A stretch of 64,000 nt of DNA from Ginsengibacter sp963792025 (lineage in GTDB: Bacteria > Bacteroidota > Bacteroidia > Chitinophagales > Chitinophagaceae). Shown here piece by piece: positions 9,001 through 16,364 of the stretch (position 1 is the first letter of the stretch; each line of letters opens with the position of its first letter). A program made the position numbers and the translations under genes. The notes beneath the pieces were generated by a model. The model had not been told where the DNA came from. It ran no database searches and saw only the letters and a list, made by a program, of their open reading frames with translations. The stretch spans positions 1 to 64,000 of the forward strand of contig CAWBUS010000009.1 in assembly GCA_963792025.1 (NCBI GenBank), written 5' to 3'.

Positions 9001-10321
9001 TTTTTTTCAATGTAAGTTTTACTTTTTCAATTCGGTTTTTATTGATAACAAGGGGTATAAATGTAAAATCACCTGCAACAATATTTTCGTTTACCTGGGG
9101 AAACTCACCGGCTATTTCAAGTACAAGGCCGGCAAGCGAATCGCTATCGCCACGAATTTTATCAAAGGTATTAACAGGAATATGAAGTGCTTTGCATACA
9201 TCGTTGATCATTGTTTTCCCTTCAAATATATAATTGAAGTCGTCTAATTTTTTGTTAGCACTTTGTTCATCATCAAATTCATCCTGTATATCCCCGATAA
9301 TCTCTTCCATCACATCTTCGAGTGTTACAATACCGGATGTTCCGCCAAATTCATCTACGACAACTGCAAAATGGATGCGTTTATTTCGAAAATCCTGCAA
9401 GAGATCTTCAATTAACTTTTGTTCATGAACGTAAAATACCGGCCTCATCAAACTATGCCAGTCATATATCTCTTCATCAAGATGGGGCAATAAATCTTTT
9501 GTATGAAGAATGCCGGCAATTTCATCCAGGTTATTCTTATAAACCGGCAAACGTGAGTAGTGCATTTCTTCCACCTTATTTTTTACATCCTGGAAAGAAG
9601 TATGGAGCTCAATGCCACTAACGTCTAAACGTGTACGCATTGTTTGTTTAACAGTTGTATTACCAAATTTCCTGATACCTTTTAAAATTTGTTTTTCTTC
9701 GCTGGTTGCTTCGTGGTCAGGTAGCAGGTCAATTGCGTAGTCCAGTTGTGTATCATCCATACGGGAAGAGCCTGAATGAAAGCCTTTTTCAATTCTATCG
9801 CTCAGCCTTACCATGCGGATGCTTATTGGAAAAAAAACACTGTGAAATATTTCTATAACGAGGGAAGAGGTGGCGGCAAACCATATTTTATGGTGAGTTG
9901 CCCATACTTTTGGTAATACTTCGCAAAACATTATCAGTAATGCGGTAACAACAACAACTTTAATTGTAAATTCAAGGATAAACTGAAGGTGCAAGCTATC
10001 AATCCAATTATTCATCAACGTGTTTGATATAAGTATAATCCCAATATTTACAAGGCTGTTTGTAATTAGCATTGATGCAAGCAAGGTTTTAGGATTTTCA
10101 AGCAAGGTGATAATTCTTTTATAAGATGGATGTTGCCTGGTTTTAAGCATATTTATATCCTTAACTGCAAGCGAAAAAAAAGCCACTTCGGATCCCGAAA
10201 CCAAAAAAGATAGTAAGAAAAGTATGATAATAGTAAAAAAAAGTATGGTTGTGGCCGCAGGAGTTATTGCAAGAAAATGAAGTAAATTATAACTGTAATG
10301 AATAGACGAATGATAATCCAA
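8978..10321 (-). CDS. gldE: Gliding-associated CorC/HlyC-type protein GldE
   Basis: GldE resembles CorC/TlyC hemolysin-like proteins and is linked to gliding and ion handling. The 447 residues show an N-terminal DUF21 membrane domain (several helices up to about residue 150, with FLVSGSEVAFFSL), a pair of CBS domains around residues 200-330 (including VVDEFGGTSGIVTLEDVMEE), and a C-terminal CorC_HlyC domain. The gene overlaps gldD downstream and follows ssb by 50 bases, consistent with one operon. Confidence 0.92.
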   Translation of the reverse strand: MDYHSSIHYSYNLLHFLAITPAATTILFFTIIILFLLSFLVSGSEVAFFSLAVKDINMLKTRQHPSYKRIITLLENPKTLLASMLITNSLVNIGIILISNTLMNNWIDSLHLQFILEFTIKVVVVTALLIMFCEVLPKVWATHHKIWFAATSSLVIEIFHSVFFPISIRMVRLSDRIEKGFHSGSSRMDDTQLDYAIDLLPDHEATSEEKQILKGIRKFGNTTVKQTMRTRLDVSGIELHTSFQDVKNKVEEMHYSRLPVYKNNLDEIAGILHTKDLLPHLDEEIYDWHSLMRPVFYVHEQKLIEDLLQDFRNKRIHFAVVVDEFGGTSGIVTLEDVMEEIIGDIQDEFDDEQSANKKLDDFNYIFEGKTMINDVCKALHIPVNTFDKIRGDSDSLAGLVLEIAGEFPQVNENIVAGDFTFIPLVINKNRIEKVKLTLKKNEDAQTV

Positions 10322-10371
10322 AGTAAATAATTTTAGTTAAAGATGCGGATGAATATAATAATCAGCCGTTT

Positions 10372-10800
10372 TTAAAAGGGAAGCTTTTCTGTTCCGTCAT
10401 CAATCGGTGGTATATCATTTGCCGGTAAATTCTCATGGCCTCCTTCTAAACCCGGTTGCCCGCCTTCTGAACGCTTGTCCAGCATAATAAGGTTATCGGC
10501 AACAATTTCTGTCGCCATTTTCTTATTGTGATCCCTGTCTTCCCAATGCCTTGTTTTTAAGCGGCCCTCGATATAAACAAGGCTGCTTTTATGAAGGTAT
10601 TTTTGTGCCAGTTCGGCAAGGCCCCGCCACAAAACAACATTGTGCCATTCCGTTTGAGAAATCAGCTTTCCTGTTTTGTCTTTGTAGGTTTCAGTTGTGG
10701 CCAACGGAAATTTTGCTACAGGAATGTTGCCCTCGAGATATTGAATTTCAGGATCTTTCCCAAGGTTACCTATTAGTACAACTCTGTTTACGCCTCTCAT
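10372..10800 (-). CDS. ssb: Single-stranded DNA-binding protein
   Basis: SSB coats single-stranded DNA in replication, repair and recombination. The 142-residue protein has the OB fold in residues 1-105 (MRGVNRVVLIGNLGKDPE, EWHNVVLWRGLAE, YIEGRLKTRHWED) and a short acidic tail ending in LPF, the protein-interaction tip. It lies between mutY and gldE. A well-formed promoter (CTTG, 19-base spacer, TAAATTTG) precedes it, so it need not depend on mutY transcription. Confidence 0.95.
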   Translation of the reverse strand: MRGVNRVVLIGNLGKDPEIQYLEGNIPVAKFPLATTETYKDKTGKLISQTEWHNVVLWRGLAELAQKYLHKSSLVYIEGRLKTRHWEDRDHNKKMATEIVADNLIMLDKRSEGGQPGLEGGHENLPANDIPPIDDGTEKLPF

Positions 10801-10838
10801 AAAAAACTTATTTTCTTCGGTTCGCGATTTGATAAAAA

Positions 10839-10846
10839 CAAATTTA
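10839..10846 (-). promoter_or_regulatory. Putative promoter of ssb-gldE-gldD
   Basis: The minus strand has TAAATTTG with CTTG 19 bases upstream, close to the Bacteroidota pattern (TTTG at -33, TAnnTTTG at -7). It overlaps the 3' edge region of mutY and is about 39 bases before the ssb ATG. Confidence 0.5.
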
Positions 10847-10856
10847 AAGATACATT

Positions 10857-11911
10857 TTAATCCTGCAAGTAAGAAGTGATAAATTTAGGGAAAGCAAGCT
10901 TTTTGAGTTCATTCTTAGAAACAGGCGTGTATTTTTTTAAAGGTTGCACTGCATTTTTTAGGGTGATGTGTATAAACCTTCCGGTAATAGTTTGATGGGT
11001 AAGTTTTTGGCTGTATGTTTCGGAAACTTTATCAATCTTAAAACTTTTACCATTAAATAACTTTTGAACGGATTGGCCTTTTAAGAATTCGTCCTCAGGT
11101 GTCATCTGGTCCGTTTCTATCAGAATAAATTCATATAGGTTTTGCCAGATATCTTTTTCAGTTCTCTGGCTCACGTAAACTTTACTTCCATATTCAACCA
11201 CCAGGTAGTTAAAAAACCTTTGCCTGGTTTTTATTCCTTTTTCTTTTATAGGCAAAAGACCAACCAGCTTTTTTTGGCGGGCAACGCACTTTTTTTGAAG
11301 TGGGCATTCAGAACACGATGGAAGAAGCGGCTTACAAACAATGGCGCCAAAGTCCATAATTGCCTGGTTATATTCCGCCGGTTCTTTTTTGTCGATTAAA
11401 TTATTAGCAAGAGTTCTAAATAATTTTTTACCCGCTGTGGAATCAATGGCGTCTTAATGCCAAAAAATCTTGCCAATACTCTAAAAACGTTCCCGTCTAC
11501 AACTGCGTATGGTTGGTTAAATGCAAAAGATGCTATTGCCGCGGCCGTATAATCTCCAATTCCTTTAAGGGACAAAATATCTTCGTATGTGTCGGGAAAT
11601 CTTCCATTCAACTCATCGCTGACGTATTTTGCGGAAGCAATCAGGTTTCTGCACCGGCTGTAATAACCTAATCCTTCCCACAGTTTATAAACATCCTGCT
11701 CTTTAGCTTTTGCAAGACTTTTCACGTCGGGCCAGGCCACAATAAAGCGATTATAATACGCCAAGCCTTGCTGCACACGTGTCTGTTGTAATATGATTTC
11801 GCTTACCCAAATCTTGTAAGGATCCTTTTCTCCTTTCCATGGCATTTCCCTTTTATTTTTATTTCTGTTCCATTTTATTAAAAATTCAAAAAAAAATTTC
11901 TTATTTTTCAT
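10857..11911 (-). CDS. mutY: A/G-specific adenine glycosylase MutY (frameshifted)
   Basis: MutY removes adenine mispaired with 8-oxoguanine. With one base restored the gene encodes 351 residues, the normal length. Visible landmarks: the catalytic-Glu region VSEIILQQTRVQQGLAYY, the helix-hairpin-helix LSLKGIGDYTAAAIASFAF with the following VVDGNVFRV (catalytic Asp), and the Fe-S loop C-x6-C-x2-C-x5-C in IVCKPLLPSCSECPLQKKC. The frame breaks by one missing base near 11447-11452: FGIKTP should continue DSTAGKKLF. The remainder is intact, so a sequence error is as likely as a recent mutation. It is divergent from HU. Confidence 0.88.
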
Positions 11912-12072
11912 TAAATATTAAATGTATAATCGATTTGTAACTAATAATTCATGCAAATATGTGCGCTAAATGATAAAGAATGGATTTTTAATATGGAAAT
12001 AAACTTGTGCTAACCTGATAAAACATTTTTTGTTTCGAATTTAAATCAATAACCCAATTTCAATTTAAAAAA

Positions 12073-12372
12073 ATGAGAAAAGCAGATATTATTAACCAAA
12101 TTTCAGAAAAAACAGGGATCCCCAAGGTGGATGTGTTAGTTACATTGGAAACATTATTTAAAGAAGTGAAGGAATCATTGGCCAAGGGTGAAAATATCTA
12201 TATAAGAGGATTTGGCAGTTTTATTACCAAAAAGCGGGCAGCAAAAATTGGAAGGAATATCAAGAAAAATATTGCAGTAGAAATACCGGAACATTACATT
12301 CCGGCTTTTAAACCGGCAAAAGAATTTGTGCAGGATATAAAGGAGCGTAACCACAATCGCAACGCACAATAA
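12073..12372 (+). CDS. HU/IHF family DNA-binding protein
   Basis: A 99-residue histone-like protein that bends and compacts DNA. It starts with the family pattern MRKADIINQISEKTGI, followed by the dimerisation helices, GFGSF at the turn into the beta arm, and a C-terminal IPAFKPAKEF; this is the usual length. The bases before the ATG are A-rich without a Shine-Dalgarno sequence, as normal in this phylum. It is divergent from mutY across 161 bases and is followed by a TPR gene. Confidence 0.93.
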   Translation: MRKADIINQISEKTGIPKVDVLVTLETLFKEVKESLAKGENIYIRGFGSFITKKRAAKIGRNIKKNIAVEIPEHYIPAFKPAKEFVQDIKERNHNRNAQ

Positions 12373-12375
12373 TTG

Positions 12376-12383
12376 TACCTTTG
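12376..12383 (+). promoter_or_regulatory. Putative -7 promoter element for the TPR gene
   Basis: TACCTTTG, a full match to TAnnTTTG, starts 4 bases after the HU stop codon and 35 bases before the TTG start of the next gene. Confidence 0.45.
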
Positions 12384-12417
12384 CGCGGGAACAAAAAAAT
12401 CTCCCTGATTATTACAA

Positions 12418-13269
12418 TTGATTAAAAGAATTATTCTTGCGGCCGCGGGATGTATATTTTTATTGTTGCTCTTCCTTTTTGGAAAAACAACAATTCCGAA
12501 ACCCGAGTTCGTCGCGCCCGGACCAGCTACCCCAGCATTCGATATCACCGCGTTTATTACTAAGGAAAAGCAGCACCTGACTCCATCCCAACTTATTTAT
12601 GTTTCAAAAATTGAAAATGGCATTAGCCGGGGAGATGTAAAAAATCAATTTGGCAGGCAATTGACTGTACTTGCTGATTTTTGGAAAGATTCAGTAGGAA
12701 TATTTCCCCCCTATGCTTATTATTTGAGCGAAGCAGCTAAATTGGATAATTCGGAAAAAAACCTCACCTTTGCTGCCCGTTTGATTTTAGAGAATATGAG
12801 GAGGGAAGATAGTGTGGATCTAAAATCATGGGAAGCGGAGACGGCAGCGTCTCTATTTGAAAGGGCCTTAAAACTTGATCCGGATAATGATGATTTGAGA
12901 GTTGGATTGGGAAGTTGTTATGTTTATGGACAGGGAATGATTGGAGATCCTCAGCAGACAATGAAGGGAATTCAGCAGTTGCTGGAGGTAGTACATAAGG
13001 ATTCCAATAACATGCAGGCCCAAATGGTTCTTGGAATCGGTGCCGTTATTTCACGCCAGTTCGACAAAGCAACGCAAAGATTAAACAAGGTTGTGGCTTT
13101 TGATCCAAACAATCTCGAAGCAGTATCATGGTTGGCTGATGCATATGCCGGAGCGGGTGACAAGCAAAATGCCATTAAGTGGTACGAACAGAGTAAACGG
13201 CTGGTAAACAATCCCGGGTTCAGCAAAGAGGTCGATGAGAGGATAAAAGCATTGAATACGAATCAATAG
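12418..13269 (+). CDS. TPR repeat protein with N-terminal membrane anchor
   Basis: A 283-residue protein of unknown function. An N-terminal hydrophobic helix (about residues 4-22) anchors it or acts as an uncleaved signal; the rest contains tetratricopeptide repeats, clearest in residues 145-275 (ASLFERALKLDPDNDDLRVG, AVAFDPNNLEAVSWLADAYA). The start is probably the TTG at 12418; no in-frame ATG lies early enough to keep the membrane helix. It sits between HU and RNase G, a neighbourhood often conserved in Bacteroidota. Confidence 0.8.
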   Translation: MIKRIILAAAGCIFLLLLFLFGKTTIPKPEFVAPGPATPAFDITAFITKEKQHLTPSQLIYVSKIENGISRGDVKNQFGRQLTVLADFWKDSVGIFPPYAYYLSEAAKLDNSEKNLTFAARLILENMRREDSVDLKSWEAETAASLFERALKLDPDNDDLRVGLGSCYVYGQGMIGDPQQTMKGIQQLLEVVHKDSNNMQAQMVLGIGAVISRQFDKATQRLNKVVAFDPNNLEAVSWLADAYAGAGDKQNAIKWYEQSKRLVNNPGFSKEVDERIKALNTNQ

Positions 13270-13294
13270 AGGTAGGATATTGTATTGAAACAAT

Positions 13295-13327
13295 GATGAA
13301 TTAGTGGTCATAAATTATTAATTCATC
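13295..13327 (+). other. AT-rich hairpin before the mS38-like gene
   Basis: GATGAATTA at 13295-13303 is the exact reverse complement of TAATTCATC at 13319-13327, with a 15-base loop. It could end transcription of the TPR gene or lie in the leader of the small basic protein 34 bases downstream. There is no T run. Confidence 0.35.
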
Positions 13328-13360
13328 CTTAATTATAAATTATTTAAAAATTACTCACTT

Positions 13361-13450
13361 ATGCCTTGTGGTAAAAAGAGAAAACGTCATAAAATAGCAA
13401 CTCACAAACGTAAAAAGCGTTTAAGAAAAAACCGTCATAAAAAGAAGTAA
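13361..13450 (+). CDS. mS38-like (AURKAIP1/COX24 domain) small basic protein
   Basis: A 29-residue, extremely basic protein starting MPCGKKRKRHKIATHKRKK and ending in HKKK. It matches the tiny Bacteroidota proteins annotated as AURKAIP1/COX24 domain proteins, homologous to the core of mitochondrial ribosomal protein mS38, and is therefore probably a ribosomal small-subunit protein. It has an ATG start and TAA stop, contains only Lys/Arg/His-rich sequence with no acidic residue, and lies between the TPR gene and RNase G. It is easily missed because of its size. The family identity is from recall and the ribosome link is inferred from it. Confidence 0.88.
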   Translation: MPCGKKRKRHKIATHKRKKRLRKNRHKKK

Positions 13451-13468
13451 AACTGTATTTTTACTGGG

Positions 13469-13485
13469 CGGGCAAATTTTGCCCG
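13469..13485 (+). other. GC-rich inverted repeat between mS38-like gene and RNase G
   Basis: CGGGCAAA at 13469-13476 pairs with TTTGCCCG at 13478-13485. It stands out in an AT-rich stretch 19 bases past the small gene. No T run follows, so it may be a processing or regulatory hairpin in the RNase G leader rather than a terminator. Confidence 0.4.
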
Positions 13486-13539
13486 GGATTGCCTGTTACC
13501 CCCTCTGTGTGATAAAGAAGTTAATTAAAAGATTTTGAG

Positions 13540-15087
13540 TTGAATAAGGAACTTATTATAAATGCTGCCCCACAGGCAGTAGAAATAGCCTTACTTGAGG
13601 ATAAGAAACTTGTTGAGTTGCATAACGAAAATGCAAATGCCAGTTTTGCGGTGGGTGATTTGTACCTGGGTAAAGTAAAGAAATTAATTCCGGGCCTTAA
13701 TGCAGCTTTTGTTGATGTTGGTTTTGAAAAAGATGCATTTCTGCATTATACTGATCTGAGTCCGTATGTACGGTCCATTCTTAAATTTACAAGAATGGCC
13801 ATTAACGACAAAGCTGAGCCTGGGTTTGATTTTCCGTCCTTTACTGTTGAGCCGGAGATTATTAAAACCGGGAAGATTTCGGAAGTACTTAATGGTAAAC
13901 CACATATTCTTGTTCAAATATTAAAGGAACCCATCGCCGCTAAAGGCCCACGCCTCAGTTGTGAGATATCTTTGCCCGGAAGATTTGTTGTTCTCACCCC
14001 TTTTAATGATATCATTGCTGTATCACGTAAAATACATTCTTCCGAAGAGAGAAAACGTCTTCAAAAAATAATCGAAGCATTTAAACCAAAAAATTTTGGA
14101 GTAATTGTTCGCACCGCTGCAGAAGGAAAACATACGTCAGAATTGCATGAAGATTTAATATCACTTATTACTACCTGGAAAAATATTCAAAAGAACTTAA
14201 GTGGTGCCGTGGCTCCCTGTAAAATCATGAGTGAAGAAGGAAAGACCAACAGCATGCTTCGCGATTTGCTCAACGAGGATTTCAATAAAATTGTTGTAAA
14301 CGACAAAAATATCTTCAACGATACAAAAACTTATTTACAAAGAATTGCGCCTGAAAAAACCGAGATACTGTCATTCCATAGCAATGGTTCGCCTGTTTTT
14401 GATAGTTACGGAATAACAAGACAGGTAAAAGCATCCTTTGGTAAAACTGTAAACCTGCCAAGTGGCGCCTACCTTATAATTGAACATACGGAAGCATTAC
14501 ACGTAATTGATGTAAACAGCGGTTATAAGAGTGTCAGCAATAACCAGGAACAAAATGCCTTTGAAACAAATCTTGAGGCTGCCATTGAAATTGCACGTCA
14601 ATTGAGACTTCGCGATATTGGAGGTATTATAGTCGTCGACTTCATTGATATGAAGTTGATGGAAAATAAGAAAAAACTTGCTGACCAAATGGAAGTTTTT
14701 ATGCGTGCCGATAGAGCGAAACATGCAGTGCTGCCCATTAGCAAATTTGGCCTTATGCAAATAACCAGGCAGCGTATGAAGCCGGAGATGACAATCAACA
14801 CATCCGAAGTTTGCCCAAGTTGCGATGGAACCGGCAAAATTTCTTCTACGCTCATATTGGAAGACGAGATTGAAAAAAATCTCAGCTATCTTATAATGCA
14901 GAAGCACACGGGCCTCACTATTGAAGTGCATCCTATACTACACGCTTACCTTACCAAGGGTTTTCCTTCAAAACGTATGTCGTGGAGATGGAAATACAAG
15001 CAAAAAATTATCATAAAACCTAACAGCACTTATCATCTTACCGAGTTTCATTTTTATGATAAGAGTGATGAAGAGATAAAGTTGTAA
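13540..15087 (+). CDS. rng: Ribonuclease E/G family protein
   Basis: An endoribonuclease of the Rne/Rng family that processes rRNA and mRNA 5' ends. The 515 residues contain the S1 RNA-binding region near the start (VGDLYLGKVKKLIPGLNAAF, VGFEKDAFLHY), the catalytic DNase I-like core with the metal-binding aspartates in HVIDVNSGYK and GGIIVVDFIDM, and the zinc-link CPSCDGTGK. It lacks the long C-terminal scaffold of RNase E, so it is RNase G-like. The start is a TTG at 13540 followed by the family N-terminus NKELIINA. Confidence 0.92.
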   Translation: MNKELIINAAPQAVEIALLEDKKLVELHNENANASFAVGDLYLGKVKKLIPGLNAAFVDVGFEKDAFLHYTDLSPYVRSILKFTRMAINDKAEPGFDFPSFTVEPEIIKTGKISEVLNGKPHILVQILKEPIAAKGPRLSCEISLPGRFVVLTPFNDIIAVSRKIHSSEERKRLQKIIEAFKPKNFGVIVRTAAEGKHTSELHEDLISLITTWKNIQKNLSGAVAPCKIMSEEGKTNSMLRDLLNEDFNKIVVNDKNIFNDTKTYLQRIAPEKTEILSFHSNGSPVFDSYGITRQVKASFGKTVNLPSGAYLIIEHTEALHVIDVNSGYKSVSNNQEQNAFETNLEAAIEIARQLRLRDIGGIIVVDFIDMKLMENKKKLADQMEVFMRADRAKHAVLPISKFGLMQITRQRMKPEMTINTSEVCPSCDGTGKISSTLILEDEIEKNLSYLIMQKHTGLTIEVHPILHAYLTKGFPSKRMSWRWKYKQKIIIKPNSTYHLTEFHFYDKSDEEIKL

Positions 15088-15102
15088 GATTCCTCCGTTG
15101 CA

Positions 15103-15690
15103 CTATAGTTTACAGTCCTCATAAATTTCTTCGAGAGATAATTTTACATTAAGCGTTTCCAAAAATATTTCTTCATCTATTTTGTTGTATTCTTTCAATT
15201 GCCAAAGTTTTTCTTTGTTAATGGAGAAATGCTCTGTGTGTATTGCTTCAGCATCTATCAAAATATAATCTGTTAAAGAAGGTATGGCGCGATAAAGCAT
15301 AAATTTCTCGCCTCTGTCATAGTTTCTTGTGGAAAGTGAAAGTATTTCTATTATTGCTGCGGGATACGTTGCCGTATTTTGGTCTTCCTTTAGCGTTTTA
15401 ACTTCTCCGCAAAAAATAGAAATATCAGGATAAGTAAATAGAGTATTTTCCGGAATATTAATCCGCATATCGCTTCCATAAGGGCGGCAGCCTTTACCTT
15501 TTAATCGGTTTTTTAAAGATGCTATAATATTTGTTGAAATGATATTATGCCTGTTGCCTGCACCCGACATGGCAAAAATTTCGCCTTTATAATATTCATG
15601 CTTTTCTAACGAAGCATTTTCCATTTTAAGATACTCCTGGATGGAATAAACCTTTTTTTGATAAGCGTGAGATGGTTCTTCTACTTCCAT
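15103..15690 (-). CDS. Uma2 family (DUF820) putative nuclease
   Basis: A 195-residue member of the Uma2/DUF820 family, which has a PD-(D/E)xK restriction-nuclease-like fold and expands in some environmental bacteria; the cellular role is unknown. The core motif is YPDISIFCGE (Asp), then PAAIIEILSLSTRNYDRGEK (Glu and the later Lys), then the YILID strand. The gene is divergent from the AraC-type regulator across 38 bases and convergent with RNase G across 15 bases. Confidence 0.87.
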   Translation of the reverse strand: MEVEEPSHAYQKKVYSIQEYLKMENASLEKHEYYKGEIFAMSGAGNRHNIISTNIIASLKNRLKGKGCRPYGSDMRINIPENTLFTYPDISIFCGEVKTLKEDQNTATYPAAIIEILSLSTRNYDRGEKFMLYRAIPSLTDYILIDAEAIHTEHFSINKEKLWQLKEYNKIDEEIFLETLNVKLSLEEIYEDCKL

Positions 15691-15716
15691 ATTTTAAAGT
15701 TACAAAATACAAAGTA

Positions 15717-15724
15717 TAATTTTG
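15717..15724 (+). promoter_or_regulatory. Putative -7 promoter element of the HMA/AraC regulator
   Basis: TAATTTTG matches TAnnTTTG and lies only 4 bases before the ATG at 15729, which would give a nearly leaderless message. Confidence 0.4.
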
Positions 15725-15728
15725 TGCC

Positions 15729-16289
15729 ATGAAATTATACATCAAAAACATGGTATGCAACCGTTGTAAAATGGTTGTGAAAGATGAGCTGACAAAATTT
15801 GGACTGCATCCCAAAAACGTGGAATTGGGAGAAGTTGACATTGAAGAAGACTTGACCGATTCTCAGAAAAATAAACTTAATGTAATTTTACAATCATTCG
15901 GATTTGAATTGATAGATGATAAGAAAAGCCGCCTTATAGAAAAAATTAAGAATAGCATCGTTGATTTGGTTCACTATTCCGAAGAAAGGCCTGCAACAAA
16001 TTTTTCAGACTTTATCAGTAAAGAACTTCATCATGACTATCATTACCTGAGCAATCTTTTTTCAGAAGTTGAAGGCATCACAATTGAAAAATATTTTATA
16101 GCCCAAAAAATTGAGAAGGTAAAGGAGCTATTAAAATATGATGAATTGTCACTTTCCCAAATTGCTGATCGCCTAGGATATAGCAGCGTGGCATATTTAT
16201 CCAACCAGTTTAAAAAACAAACCGGGCTCACGCCCACCTTTTATAAGTCGCTGCGCCAGAATACCAGAAAAAGCATTGACAACCTGTAA
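15729..16289 (+). CDS. AraC-type regulator with N-terminal HMA-like domain
   Basis: A 186-residue regulator. Residues 1-60 resemble a heavy-metal-associated (HMA) fold with a CNRC pair at C10/C13 (KNMVCNRCKMVV), and the C-terminal 100 residues are an AraC double helix-turn-helix (LSQIADRLGYSSVAYLSNQF, KKQTGLTPTFY). The design suggests a sensor that binds Cu+ or another thiophilic metal and switches the copper ATPase gene 75 bases downstream on the same strand. The metal-sensing role is inferred from the domain pair and the neighbour, not shown. Such short HMA-AraC proteins are found in other Bacteroidota. Confidence 0.85.
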   Translation: MKLYIKNMVCNRCKMVVKDELTKFGLHPKNVELGEVDIEEDLTDSQKNKLNVILQSFGFELIDDKKSRLIEKIKNSIVDLVHYSEERPATNFSDFISKELHHDYHYLSNLFSEVEGITIEKYFIAQKIEKVKELLKYDELSLSQIADRLGYSSVAYLSNQFKKQTGLTPTFYKSLRQNTRKSIDNL

Positions 16290-16341
16290 ATGTTATAACT
16301 CTTATACCAAATCATGTAAATACGTAGCCTCCAATAGAAGC

Positions 16342-16349
16342 TAACTTTG
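16342..16349 (+). promoter_or_regulatory. Putative -7 promoter element of copA
   Basis: TAACTTTG, a full match to TAnnTTTG, lies 15 bases before the copA ATG. This gives copA its own promoter, which the upstream AraC-type protein could control. Confidence 0.55.
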
Positions 16350-16364
16350 TAAGCAAATTTACAG

